Positions 1 through 11,436 of a stretch of 64,000 bases of DNA are shown here, piece after piece. Positions within the stretch are counted from its first letter, which is position 1; each line of letters opens with the position of its first letter. The position numbers and the translations under genes were made by a program. Under the pieces are notes generated by a model that was not told where the DNA came from, did no database searches, and saw nothing but the letters and a program-made list of their open reading frames with translations. This DNA is from Mangifera indica (taxonomy: Eukaryota; Streptophyta; Magnoliopsida; Sapindales; Anacardiaceae). The stretch lies in assembly GCF_011075055.1 (NCBI RefSeq), contig NC_058143.1, positions 14,213,057-14,277,056 on the forward strand, given 5' to 3'.

Positions 1-226
1 ATTTAATTATGAATTTCATCTTCTTAGTATAGGTTATATGTTGAATTACATTATAAAAGTGTCTTCTTTATCACTAAATGATTATTTTTAATCTTGGGAC
101 TCACCTGTTTAGATTGGCTCATACTTCATTGAGTGAGATTATAGGGCTTTTAAATTAATTATTTAGATTTTTTTATTAATTAGTTCTACAAGAGAGATTA
201 GTATGTTGTTGTCATTATTTTTATTA

Positions 227-395
227 TAAGTAATGTTATATCTATAACTTTTGCATATAATTTTATACACAAATAACGGCCTATCATCATATAATTAAAT
301 AGTTAAAAATTAAAGATAAAACAATATTTAATTAAATAGTGATATAGTGTTATTTGTACATAAAGTTGTGTGTATAATATTATTGTTTTATTATT
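227..395. repeat. Family 3 short AT-rich inverted-repeat element (0.2 kb copy)
   Basis: Left part AATGTTATATCTATAACTTT and CATATAATTTTATACACAAA; right part TTGTACATAAAGTTGTGTGT and ATAATATTATTG. The two ends can fold back on each other. The middle has TAAAGATAAAACAATATTTAA. Other likely fragments lie near 790-960, 20585-20765, 39140-39235, 39560-39680, 40012-40085 and 40485-40650. Confidence 0.6.
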
Positions 396-970
396 ACCAG
401 TTTTACGGTTTAATTTGGTTTCATTTACAGCCAAACTGGATTGTAAACCATAAACTGCTTTTTAACTCTTTAAAGCAAACTAAACCCAACTGTTACTCAA
501 TCTAACTCAAATCAAACTGTAATTTTTGAACAATTTAATTCAAATTTAACTTATAAGTTTTTTAATGAAAAAATTAAAATGTTCATCACTAAAATTATAA
601 ATTTATTTTGTTTTAATGGGAATATAAATAATTGATCATTAAAATATTCAAAATATTATTTATAATAGCTAGATATTTATCCTCATTATTTTTTTCTTGT
701 TAAAACCATTTTTGTTTTTAAGTAGTAGTAGTGGATCACAACTCAAGGACTTGAAGAGATGTGTCCATCTTTGGCATCAATTTGGAGAGTAATATTATGT
801 GTATATATATTTTATATGTAATTTAAATATATAAATATTGTGTTATCATATTGATTGAATATTATTTTATCTTTAATTTAAAATTATCTAATTATATAAT
901 AATATATTATATATATATTCAAATTATATATAAAAAATATATATACATAATTTTATTATACGTGAATAAA

Positions 971-972
<2 letters not shown>

Positions 973-1030
<58 letters not shown>
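973..1030. repeat. TA dinucleotide microsatellite
   Basis: An uninterrupted run of about 29 TA units, read directly from the sequence. It lies just beyond a family 3 AT-rich repeat, a usual place for such runs. It is likely to vary in length between individuals and to be error-prone in sequencing. Confidence 0.95.
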
Positions 1031-1033
<3 letters not shown>

Positions 1034-1835
1034 TGAGTGTGATTTTTTACCAATGCATGTGTGATGGGACAACGACAATTTCGTCCCTAAAATTTGGTTT
1101 TAGCGTAGAATTTTTTTACTTAGGTGTTAGGTCTTTGTCCGTGTCAGTATGTTTGGGTGACTAAGGTTTCCTACTGACAGTTGCCCCTCCGAGGTTAACA
1201 GCCAATGATAGTCCAAAGGCAAAAAAACTAATTCCATCCGAAGGTTTGGTGAAATCGTATCTTCATACTTGTTAATTTTTAAAATCTAAATATTTATCTT
1301 TTTTAATTAAAAATTAAAAAAAATTAAAAATTTATCACATTTTCCTTTCAAAGTCTAAAAATTTAATAATTTCTTTCAATTCAAAGTTTTAAAAATAACT
1401 ATTTCTCCTTTAAAGTTTCATTCTTTTCTCTTTTTTTTTATAACTATTCTCCAACCAATTTCTCATACTGGCACCCCCTCCAATCTCCCAAACAAAGAAG
1501 AATCTTTAGCCAACCAGAGACTGACTAACGATTTGTCAATAGAAGTTTGTACAACAAATTCATAGTATTTAATTTAGTAAACAAGGATTCAAATTCTTCT
1601 ATGCCTGCACTTCACATAAAATGATATTGTTTTTTTTTTTATAATTTAATTTGTGTAGAATTCTTTTCTACATTTTGAGATATCAGGATTTCTTTGATAC
1701 TAATAACCAGCAATTTCTTTCATAGATAATACTATGTTATTTATCGGTTTATAATTAATTCAGTCTGGGCAAGTCAAAATTGATTACAACTTTAGTACCA
1801 ATACAAATATGAAAATCTTTGTGAAGTTAAATAGC

Positions 1836-4800
1836 CTACTTAGCCATGGTAGGTTTTGTAGTGAGGCCAAATCCAAATGGGAAGAGGGGGTCATAATGTT
1901 TATCACCAACATTCATTGGCAGCTGATCCACTGTCCTGAACCATGTCCGGGGAAGTTTGCCGGTGAAACCATAGTCACCAAATAGAACATCTGCAACTCC
2001 TTGGCCCTCGGATCCTGGCAGCCAGGCCGCAACAAGAGCATCCATTAAAGAAACATATGGTTCTAGCACGACTGGACGGCCAGAGATTATGACAACAACA
2101 CATTTTACAGCTCTGCAAACATTTGTGATGGTGCTCGGACCAGGGTCAGGGATTGTTAAGTTCAAACTGTCACCCTTTGTCTCTGCATACGGATGTTCAC
2201 CAACTACAACAATTGCGTAAGAGAAATTGTTGGACTTGACAAAGTTGACATCTGGATTCTCCGCAAACACAACTTCTGTTTGTTGATCAACTGTATTCTT
2301 TATGGCAGTGAGGATAGTAGTACCTGCACATTATATAGGCCATTTTAGTTTCTGTATTTATCCATGAAATGCAGTATTTATTGATCAGGAAGAATTCTTA
2401 TACCACTTGTGATGTCGTTTCCACTAAGTCCTTGCCATTCGATTGTCCATCCTCCACATTGGTAGCCAAGATTGTCAGCGTGGGTACCAGCAACTAGTAT
2501 TTTTGATGCCTTTTTAGGAAGAGGCAGCAGTGGCTGATCAGCTGATTCACCATTCTTTAGCAGTACAAGAGATTTCCTTACAGCTTCCTGAGCCAATTCT
2601 CTGTGCTCCTGTTTATGTAACAGGATCAAATTAAGAATTTTTCGATGCTAGTTTTTGTAACATAAAAATTAGATATTGCAACTGTTGACTAACCTGACTT
2701 CCAAGATGATTGACCAGGCTGTCATCGGCTAGTGGATTCTCGAATAGACCCATCACAAACTTCACCCTCAAAATTCTCTTCACTGCATCATCAATGCGAC
2801 TCATGGGGATGACATTTTTTTTTACAAGGGATGCAAGACCATCGATGAATTCTGTATAGTTTGTTGGGACCATGACCTTCCACACATACATTTCAGCATT
2901 GGAAGACGAAACTCGGACAGATTTAAGAAAAATCTGATGAAGAACATATACTCTGAGACTAAACTTACCATATCAATGCCAGCATTGATTGCCATTTCAA
3001 TGGAGTATGTGTAGTTGGCATGTGGAGGACTTGTGATCCTATCAATACCCTCCCAATCTGTGATGACAAAACCCTGAACCATTTCACAAGATTCATAATC
3101 AAAGTTAGTAATTTTGCATAGATTGAAAATATATATATGTACACATAAAAAGAAACATTCTTACTCTAAATCGAAGAGTATGTTTCAGGAATCCAGTGAT
3201 AAGATCGCGGTTAGCGTGCATCTTAACTCCATTCCAGCTAGAGTATGAGGCCATGACAGTTGACACACCCTTCATAATGGAGTCATAGTAGGCTGGCATG
3301 TGTATGCTGAACAAACCATGTCTATCTATCACAGTGTTGTTCTCATTTATGCCTTTGGTTGTACCACCATCACCCACAAAATGCTTAGCACAAGCTGCAA
3401 CCTTTGTTCTGTGTAAAAAGGAGCAAACATCTGTATCACCGACTATATTTTAAGTAAACTTGATCACAAAATCTCTTGGGTATCTGTCAGGGGGTTTTCA
3501 AAAATATAACTTCAAAAACAAGAATGGCATTGGTTATTTGGTTTACGAAGTTCTCATTGTAGTGCCATTGCTTTCTTTGACCATGAAATTAAGCAGACAA
3601 GTCTAGACAGAATTTGTGCTGAAATATCTTTCATCTTCCGGATAAAACAGAGAATTTAGATTACCAGAATTCTTGCCTCCTATCAGAGTTGCAAAGTTTG
3701 AACTTTACAGCTATTGACAACCTTAAAGAGACAAGCACAATAATAAGGGCAGATGTGTTCGACTGATTAAAGTTAAATCTACAGTTTTATGTATAAAAAA
3801 ATATAATTACACTGACTTTCAACTCTAAAATAGTTTCCTAAAAATGCGAAAAGTTTTACAAAGCTTATATGGATGGTTTTTTTTCTTGTAGAGGAAGTAC
3901 ACAACTGTAAACTTAATCTGAGAATCATACCTCACAATATTTCTATAAGTTAACAAATCTTCAAAAAATATTATTTGCACATGTTCATAAATTATCATTC
4001 AAAAACAGATTATATAACAGTAAAGATTGTGCAACAAAGATCTTAGATTTATAGACAGCAATTTTATAAAGCAGAAAGTTCACTTACTTTCCAGAGACAT
4101 AGGGGTAACCCTTTCGAAGGCCAGCAGGAATTTCTCCTTGTAGTCCTGGTATAAGCTCAGTCATTGCTCGAACAATCTTAGGATCCTCGCTGTAGCTTTC
4201 ATAGCATCTACCCCATCTGGGATCCCTGCAAACCTATAAAAACAGAAGATTTATCAATTAATCTTAAGAATGCAAAGCCTGATATCAATTAGTTGTCGAA
4301 ATTGATAATGTACCGCAATACAAGGTGCAAAGGCATATGGAACTCCTGTAGCTCTAACTTCAAGTGCAGTTGCTGCTCCAATCTTTTTGACAAGTCCAGG
4401 GTCCCTGATTGATAAGAAAGAAAAACTCATCCCCAAGGCCAGATATTTTAGCATAATGTTAAATCTTAGGATTCATAAAATTTACTTGCCTTGTAGCTCC
4501 AAGGCCAACATTGTGAGGAAAGATTGTTGCATTGTAAACATTATTGTGGCCATGAACAGCATCAATACCATAAATCATCGGTATACCAAGTCGAGTAGAT
4601 AAAGCGCCCTTTTGAAAACTATTTATCATCTCAATCCAATCCTTAGCTGAAGCCTTTTTAGCTGGAACACTCCCTCCTCCACTCAACAGGCTCCCTGCAG
4701 AAAATGAAGTTTAACTTAACCAAATGAGATTAGATCTTAGCAGGGAAAATTCCATTTTATGTATGAAAGTAAGGAGTAAATCTACCTATGAAGTAATTCT

Positions 4801-4999
4801 TGATCACATCAGGTGATGAAATAGCTCGTTCAATCTGTGTCATTTGGCCTATTTTTTCCTCCAAAGTCATCCTTTTCATTAAGTCTCTGATTCGAACATT
4901 TAATGGTTGCTTTGGGTCTTTATATTTTATATATTCTGCTTCTGCTAAGCAACACAGAAGCAGCAGCCCCATCAAGAGCACACAATTTGTTCTACCCAT
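1836..4999 (-). CDS. GH3 beta-glucan exohydrolase / beta-glucosidase, secreted (9 exons)
   Basis: Plant glycoside hydrolase family 3 enzyme, which removes glucose from the non-reducing ends of beta-1,3/1,4-glucans in the wall space. Exons on the minus strand: 4999-4786, 4694-4490, 4404-4314, 4233-4088, 3408-3165, 3073-2969, 2876-2694, 2608-2404, 2323-1836. They join in frame to 626 aa, close to the roughly 630 aa of barley ExoI. Residues 1-20 are a hydrophobic signal peptide. The nucleophile is Asp306 in [10 protein letters not shown]. The acid/base is Glu512 in PYAETKGD. Their spacing of 206 residues equals that of barley D285/E491. The aglycone-clamp motif GGWTIEWQG is present near residue 449. 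The N-terminal barrel domain, second sheet domain and C-terminal GFGLTT segment are all present with no stops. Intron 2 uses a GC donor. An in-frame upstream ATG pair at 5044 would add 15 residues before the signal peptide. I prefer 4999, which directly precedes the hydrophobic stretch and follows a likely 5'-UTR splice acceptor (TTTAG at 5013-5009). Exact substrate preference is not visible. Confidence 0.93.
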
Positions 5000-5777
5000 T
5001 TTTTTTTCTAAATACCTGAATTTCCAGTGGGCAAAAAACATCATTTGAATAATTGTAAGTTGTTGATGAACATTAAATGCTGAACCTCAGCACTCAATGT
5101 ACAGACATAAAGAATCTCTTTAACACAAAAACAATAGATTGAGATCAAATTTAAGAATATCATCAAGAAAGGACTGAATATAGCTAATCCTCAAGCAAAG
5201 CTACCATAAAATTCTCAAGCAACCATTCAAACAGTGCAATAGAGAATCAAAATTCTCAAGCAACCATTCAAACAGTGCAATAGAGAATCAAAATTCTCAA
5301 GAATTCTACCGTTCATACTCCCACGTAACACCGTACATTTGCATTAGAGAAAAACAAAACATAACAAAGTAATATACCTCTCCAAACTTTCAACAAAGAA
5401 TAAAATCAAACTCCCCAATTCATAAAAAGGACAATTTCACAGACAACAACTACTAAAAAAATCAATTAAGTCAACATTTATTCACGTCATTGTTATGGCT
5501 GTGATGTTATTCTTCTCTTTTCCAACACATTCTCAGGAAACAAACATAAAAAGCAGTTTTGATAAAAGTAGCAGTGCATGCATACAACGAAAACACATAA
5601 GCAAGTAAAGAAAGCTTTAGACCTTGCAGTCAAATATCAGAATGAGAAAATAGAGAAACAGAGTTCTCCTTCGGAAGACGACACAGCTAGAGTCGGTATT
5701 CAAAGAGCAATATACTCTGTCATCACTCTGTATAGAATGATCCGTGTGATTGATTTGAGAGAGCAATTAGTTTTAAC
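5000..5777. other. Upstream region of the GH3 gene
   Basis: Probable 5' leader, leader intron and promoter of the minus-strand GH3 gene. It contains a 41-bp tandem repeat (5211-5303). A short plus-strand frame at 5578-5826 matches nothing I recognise and runs into the TIR element that follows. I see no clear TATA box that can be tied to a start site. Confidence 0.4.
5211..5303. repeat. 41-bp tandem repeat, about 2.2 copies
   Basis: The unit beginning ATTCTCAAGCAACCATTC occurs at 5211-5251 and again, identical, at 5252-5292, followed by a partial third start. The identity of the units suggests a recent slippage duplication. It lies about 210 bp upstream of the GH3 start codon, so it may be in the promoter or a leader intron. 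Confidence 0.9.
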
Positions 5778-6505
5778 AGGGTGCCTGTGGTTTTGCTTTA
5801 TTACCAAAATTGAAATATTTCCATAATAGATTTGATTTGCATAATATTTTATTACCTTAAACATATATTATCTAATAAATTACTGGTATAAATGATTAAA
5901 AGTAAATATATTTTAATTTTAAAAAATTTAATAAATAAAATTATAATTATAATAAAATTAAAACTAATTTGATAATTTTTTAATATCTAAGATACCTAAA
6001 ACATTAATATGGGCATTTAGTTTAAACAATATTTTATTACCAAAATTGCTATATTACCTTGAAGATTACTGGGTATAAATTATTACTATATTTGATAAAA
6101 TTTGATAAAAATAGATAGGTATAAATAATTATTATGTTTATTTAGAAATAATAAAATAATACTAGTATATTATTTCACTTAAATACCCTTAAACCTTAAT
6201 TATAATTACTCTAAAATATTTTTTATTTTATTTGTTATATTAATTAAAAATAAAATTATTTATATAAAAAAACTAATAAATAAGTATATAATTATAATAA
6301 AATCAAGATTACCTTAGAAATCTTTTAATACCTAAGGTAAAAAGTGGTAACCAGATTATTACATATATTACCTACCACATCAACATTATAATAAAATATT
6401 ACCGTAATATTTTATTACTGATATATCAAACAAGATAATATAAGTAATAAAATATAGATTACCAGAGTAATCTTTATAAAACTCTAACCAAACACCCTCT
6501 AATAT
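5778..6505. mobile_element. Non-autonomous TIR element candidate, AT-rich
   Basis: The left end reads AGGGTGCCTGTGGTTTTG. The right end, read on the minus strand, starts AGGGTGTTTGGTTAGAG, giving imperfect terminal inverted repeats. Between them lies AT-rich DNA with many copies of the words TTTATTACC and GGTAAT in both orientations. No transposase frame is present. The AGGGTGTTTGG end is typical of small non-autonomous plant DNA transposons, but I cannot assign a superfamily. Target-site duplication is not clear. A second similar stretch at 6510-6690 may be a fragment of a relative. Confidence 0.45.
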
Positions 6506-7747
6506 GTATAAATGATTACTATATTTGATAAAATTTGAGAAGTATAAATAATTATTCTAAAATATTTTTCTTAAAAAATTAACAAATAAAAATATAATTA
6601 TTATAAAATCAAACATTACTTTAATAATTTTTTAATAATTAAAGTAAATACATTAATGGGTAATAGAAAATTAAATTACTAGAATGTTTTAATACATGCC
6701 CGAGAAGGTTGGGGTTTTTAATTAAAAAAAAAAATTTGTTAAGTAATAAAAGATTAAGTTGATTTTTTATTATGTAGACTATGAATAATATTTGAGGTAA
6801 TTTCATTGCCAAGCAAGCAACCTAAAATAAAATGGTCGATTGCTTCCACAATTTTAGAATTCTAATAAAGGCCAAATATATTTAATTGGATTTTAATTCA
6901 ACCCCCAATAAATGAATTTCCTAATAAAAAATTAGATTGCATTAATTTTCCTATAATCAAATATCACATTTGACTAAAGATCTAATTAAAATATTTGGAT
7001 AACCATTATTGACGTAATGATGAGTCACGTTGATCATATTAAAATATTCATAATTTCTTTAATTAAAATTATTTTTATTTATATTATTTTATTTGTTAAT
7101 TAAAATATTTTTTTATAATTAACCATTATTGACTAAAGATTTGGTGTTGTCATGTTAATATAGACATTGTAAACGGGCAAACCCAACTTGATAGAGGTTG
7201 GGTCAAAACAGATAAGAGCCCTTAATTTTTTGAAATCCGCACCTAATTCTGTAGATATGATCAACCTGTGGGTTACAAACTTCTATCTAATTAAAACTTT
7301 CTATATCACAGTTTAAAGGTCCTAGCTTAGTTTAATTTTTTTCCTTCTACTACTCTAAACTCTGTGTATTTGCATTTATGTCCTTTCCTTTCTTAAAAGG
7401 TCTAAGAGAAAATTAATGGCATCCTTGACTCTCTTGAAGTGCTTATATTTGAGAATTTCAATTTTTTAATTTATTCTGGATATCTATGGGTATATTAGGC
7501 CCACCCACAAAAAACAAATATTGCACAAGTATGACTTGAAAACTTTCAAACTAGTACGTGTTTTTAGTTGAATAACCAAAATAACCCACCCGTTTGCTAG
7601 ATTTACCCTTATAAACTAGTCGTGATCTGCCCATTCTTAGTAAATATGAAATTCTAGCTTAATATGTCAACAAATTTATATATTAAGTAGCTCAAAAAGC
7701 AATAGATGTATGAGGTAGGTAGGGGAACTGATGACTCCATCTGAAAA
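6506..7747. other. Gene-free AT-rich spacer
   Basis: A diverged fragment of the TTTATTACC-rich repeat (to about 6690) is followed by unique-looking AT-rich spacer. I see no coding frame, RNA gene or clear element ends. Confidence 0.5.
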
Positions 7748-8652
7748 GCCAAAAGACTTATTCCTACCCAAAGTTTAGTCAATTGCCAAGTGATACCTAC
7801 TAACTTTCGAAAATTTAAATAGCTAGTTATTATCCAACTTCCGTTAAAAATTTTTTTGTTAGTTATAAAAATAAAAATATCATTTAATTAGTAATATTAA
7901 AAAAATAATTTTATACTCTTTTCCTGCCATAGTTTTAAAAACCAATAATTTTCTTGTAGCCTCATTTTTTTTTTAAGTAATTAATTAGAAGGTTTCACAA
8001 ACGTCATAGAGGCTCGAACCTAAAACTTCTTTCTAGAAATTCTAATGTTTTACTAGTTTTGTTAACTCTTCTTCTTAACCTCAAATTTTTCAATTTTGAA
8101 AAGTGACTATTTTCCCCTTGAATTTTTTGAAAATTTCCTTTCGCCCCCAATGGTCTACACATCTTCTTCCTGTGATCAAACTCTTCTATCTCCAGCCACC
8201 TTCTCTACTCAACACTGAGCTTCTCTCGAGCACTTAAGCTGACGTTAGACCAAAACATCACGTTTCCAATGAAAAAATTGCAACAACACATATGGGTTGT
8301 CCCTATCATCTCTTCACCGACAATATGTAGTTTCAATCTGAAGTGTGGTTCTGGTCTGCAATTCTCTTCACTGACAACGTTTGGGTTGTTTCTAACATCT
8401 CCTTGTGCACACTTCCTATGCTGCCATGATTTTCGGTCTAACATGCAATTTATGTTTGTGATTTTCCTCACCAAAAACGTACGAGCAAGACTAATGTCAA
8501 CATGGTCTCAAGTAGAGAAGGTGGTCAAAGACGAAGGAGCTTAATTATTGAAAGAGGATGTACAGACCATTGAGGTGAAACAAAATTTTCAAAAAATTTA
8601 GGGAGGGCTGCAAAAACTAAAAACTGAAAGAGATAAAACCCTACAAAATTTT
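7748..8652. repeat. Family 1 TIR repeat (copy 7.7 kb)
   Basis: Starts with GCCAAAAGACTTATTCCTAC, the family 1 terminal motif. It then shows the family order: an AT-rich stretch with TTAAAAA words, then a C-rich zone with TTTTCCCCTTGAATT, then an interior with mixed CTTC/GATG words. No terminus in opposite orientation is clear on the right, because the next copy begins at once. Opposite-strand reading frames at 8205-8544 overlap each other inside this repeat and are not genes. Confidence 0.6.
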
Positions 8653-9440
8653 CAAAAGACTTATTCTCATCCAAGGTTTAGTCTGTTTCCAAATATCCAT
8701 ATTAGGGTTTCAAAAACTTAAATATTCATCTATCACCTAACTTCTGTTAAATTTTTTAATTAATTATAAGAGTAAAATTGTTATTTTTACAACTAATGTT
8801 AAAATAAATAAAATTAAATTTTAATTTCCTCTCTTAGTTTAAAAAACTAACAATTTTCTTTCACCCAAAAATTTGAAAAGTTACATTTTCCCCTATAATG
8901 TTTACTTTCTTCCCCTTTACTCTCCCACAACTGGACTCCAACTAAGACCAATCTTCATCCCATCTTTCTTCCTTTCCCATTGACGATGACGCTAGATGAA
9001 GCCTGACTAAGCCTAGACCAACAACAAATCAAAGACAAATGCCAAAGCATGAAGATGAAGAGTCTTCATCGACTCAGCTCTAGACAACACTAATTGGCTT
9101 CATTTTTTGTCCATTTGGCTTCAGACGAAGATGAATCACACAATGGAAGCTTTGTGTGGAGCCAATTCAATAGAGAACACAGATGAAAAATATCAACTCT
9201 TCGTTTTGATTCATCTTTAGTTGGGGCTTCGTTGAGCATCGTCATCAATGAGAGAGGGAGAAGATAGGATAAAGACCGATCTCAGGCAGAGTCCGATTGT
9301 CAAATAAGGAAAGGGAAGAAGGTAAACCCTAGCAAGACAGAAAATGCAACTTTTTAAACTTTTGGGTGAAAAAAATTGTTAGTTGTCTTTACAAGCTCGA
9401 GACACTGAGATTAGGTTAAAATTGAAAAAGGGAACATAAA
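8653..9440. repeat. Family 1 TIR repeat (copy 8.7 kb)
   Basis: A second copy directly after the first, starting CAAAAGACTTATTCTCATCC. It has the same order of AT-rich, C-rich and interior zones; the interior is rich in GATGAAG/CTTCATC words. The right edge meets the decayed copia element near 9440 and the terminal motif there is lost or diverged. Confidence 0.55.
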
Positions 9441-9462
9441 GGACATTTTTTAGAACCAAATC

Positions 9463-10966
9463 TCATAGACATATACTTTCTTGATGGGTTGCGTGAGTAA
9501 TATGGCCATTGGGCATTTTGATAGGAGTAAGGTCAATCACAGGTCTATAGTGTTGATAAAGGTCTAGTGTGCAGACTATGTGGTCACTAGCTGTTGAATC
9601 TATTATCCAAACATCAACAGATAATTGAGTATTAAGACAGAAAGATGTACCTATGTATGTAGTAGAAGTTTCATTAGGCTTTGGAATTTTTGTCAAGAGT
9701 TCTAGTAATTATTGATATTATTCTATAGTGAGTCCTGACGGTGAAGAGTTACTAGAGTTAGGTCCCACTTGGTTGACAATATGATACGCAAGCTTGACTT
9801 TGTTGGAACCCAGTTTGCCATGCAGTTTCTAACAGGTGTCTCAAGTGTGATTGTGACGCTTGAAAAAATCACAGAATAATTTGCCTCTATGTTTGGTGCC
9901 AAAGGACTGAGTGTGATTATCTAGAATTGTAGGTTATTGAAAGTACTATGTGGAAGGTCTTGGGGAGTTATTATAAGCCCCAAAAATTTGGGAGCCCTTT
10001 TGTAATACTTGAATAGATGAATTCTGGTTGTTCATTGTAGAATGATAATCTGATCTGTTAAAAGGATATGAAAAAGGTTTTTATTCAATCCTAAATCAAC
10101 ATTACTTACCCTTGGTGTCGATATCTTAATGTTTTCCTCTTTTGACCCCTCTTGAGTTGTTGGTGAAGATGCTAGGAGAGCACTCAATGATTTTCCTACA
10201 TCAAAACCTATCATTCTCTAAGACTTGTCCTGGACGACAAGTTGGTAGACTCATCAGAAAGAAAGCTCACTACCACCAGTCAAGATTTGTGTTCAAAAAG
10301 CGATGAAACCTTTATTCAACCCAAGAAGGAAACACGTCAACCGTTCTTGATCTTTGAGGATTTGAACTTGCCAAGTGTCTTTGGTGGGCCAATGATCGAA
10401 CTTTCAATAACATCAAGTTCGTTCCATATGGTTGACAATTTGTTGTAATACATAGCCACCATTTGATTACCTTGCCAGATATCAGTGAAGCTTCATCGAA
10501 GGTTGAAAATTTTTGCTAAATCAAGTCATCCATACATTTTGTTGATATTGTTCCAAATTTCTTTGGCATTTTCGGTTGGTGACAGACCGACTAACACTTT
10601 TGGAGCCAACCAATTACTAATCCATGCATGTACCAAGACGTTACATTTATTCCAAAAACGTACCGAGTCAAGTTCTGCCGACATGGGAACAGTACCATCT
10701 ATGAACCTTACTTTATCTTTAGCAATTAACGCCCTTCTGAGATCTCTTACCCATTGAGCATAATTTTTTGGTCCAGTGAGGGTTTGCTTGATGAAGACCA
10801 ACTCGAGTCCATCGGATGGTGAAGTGTATAAAATGTCTCCTGGTTCTGGTTTATATGATTGGTTGATTCGAACAATTTGAACTAGAGATGGAGTGAGTTG
10901 GCTTGATCTTGAGTTTTGGGTTGAAGAATTTGTTTCTTCTTGCTCTGTAGTCTTGCCTACTTCCAT
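9463..10966 (-). pseudogene. Broken copia gag-protease
   Basis: The piece at 10966-10526 (146 codons) has the copia gag N-terminal domain: YTSPSDG, then LTGPKNYAQWVRDLRRAL, then FIDGTVP, then SPTENAKEIWNNI. A short gag continuation lies at 10214-10032. Around 9900-9815 the minus strand keeps a zinc-knuckle-like string, LFCDFFKRHNHT-stop-DTC-stop-KLHGK, where the usual CysXXCys is altered and two codons have become stops. At 9696-9463 the protease start reads WIIDSTASDHI, so the usual DSGAS active-site motif has Thr for Gly. The element is clearly inactive. It is reverse-transcriptase-free as far as I can see. Confidence 0.85.
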
Positions 10967-11102
10967 TCTTGAAAAAAAAAATGAATAGTACCTTTTTTGT
11001 ATATCCTTAGTATTCCCACGAGGTCAGAGGACTGGAGTGAGAGAAAAATAAGATTGGAGAACACTGAGAGCTAAAAGGATCGAGAATGGTAAGCCTCAAA
11101 TG

Positions 11103-11115
11103 AGGCTCTGATACC
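11103..11115 (-). other. Primer-binding site (tRNA-iMet type)
   Basis: The minus strand reads TGGTATCAGAGCC two bases after the LTR end, the standard plant copia primer-binding site. It fixes the element's orientation and the inner LTR edge. Confidence 0.85.
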
Positions 11116-11116
11116 A

Positions 11117-11436
11117 TGTCAAATTCCGAACGAGAAATATTGTAAGGAATTTTTTAATTTTGTATGTATTTCTATATATTTGTTAAGAATATAATCTGTG
11201 AATTTATACAAGAAAAAAGAGACTATACTTAGTAAATCATAATAGAATCTTGTACAAAAGGAAACTTAATTATTTTGATTAATGGTTTAATAGGAGACTC
11301 AATAATCTATTTCCATTTCCTTGATCGCAGTCTCATTTCTATGGTTTAATAAGAAACTCAATAATCTGTTTCCTTGCTTGTAGTCTCGTTTCCAATAATT
11401 TGAATTAAAATTCTTTTATTTAAGATCCTTAACAAC
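11117..11436 (-). repeat. Copia LTR (about 320 bp)
   Basis: On the minus strand it starts TGTTAAGGATCTTAAATA and ends TTCGGAATTTGACA, giving TG...CA termini, directly followed by the primer-binding site. The outer edge could be 3 bp farther out (TGTTGTTAAGG). I find no second copy of this LTR in the window, so LTR ageing is not possible here. Confidence 0.7.

Larger units (their letters stand above)
1..1835. other. Gene-free AT-rich flank downstream of the GH3 gene
   Basis: I see no supportable gene here. The stretch holds two copies of the short AT-rich repeat family 3 (about 227-395 and 790-960), a long TA microsatellite (973-1030) and a degenerate family 1 end (about 1212-1500). The rest is AT-rich spacer. 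The only longer reading frame (851-1036) simply translates the TA run and is not a gene. The GH3 transcript should end somewhere in 1600-1835, but I cannot fix the site. Confidence 0.7.
9441..11436 (-). mobile_element. Decayed Ty1/copia retrotransposon, 5' part only
   Basis: Minus-strand element. From its 5' end: LTR (11436-11117), primer-binding site complementary to initiator tRNA-Met (TGGTATCAGAGCC, 11115-11103), gag (from 10966), zinc-knuckle remnant, and the start of the protease (9696-9463). Reverse transcriptase, integrase and the 3' LTR are missing. The 3' side ends where the family 1 repeats begin. Stops and frameshifts break gag-pol in several places, so it cannot move by itself. 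Confidence 0.85.

Noticed and set aside
4484..4485. GT at this place as donor of GH3 intron 2.
   Set aside because: It keeps the frame but inserts a codon and replaces the conserved Asp of the TRDP motif. The GC donor 4 nt upstream restores the family sequence exactly. It stays possible as an alternative donor.
5578..5826. An 82-codon frame upstream of GH3.
   Set aside because: Its end lies in a TIR element and it has no family match. It may be partly leader sequence of another transcript, but I cannot support a gene.
8205..8544. Opposing frames of about 90 codons on both strands.
   Set aside because: They overlap each other within a family 1 repeat and have no family signal.
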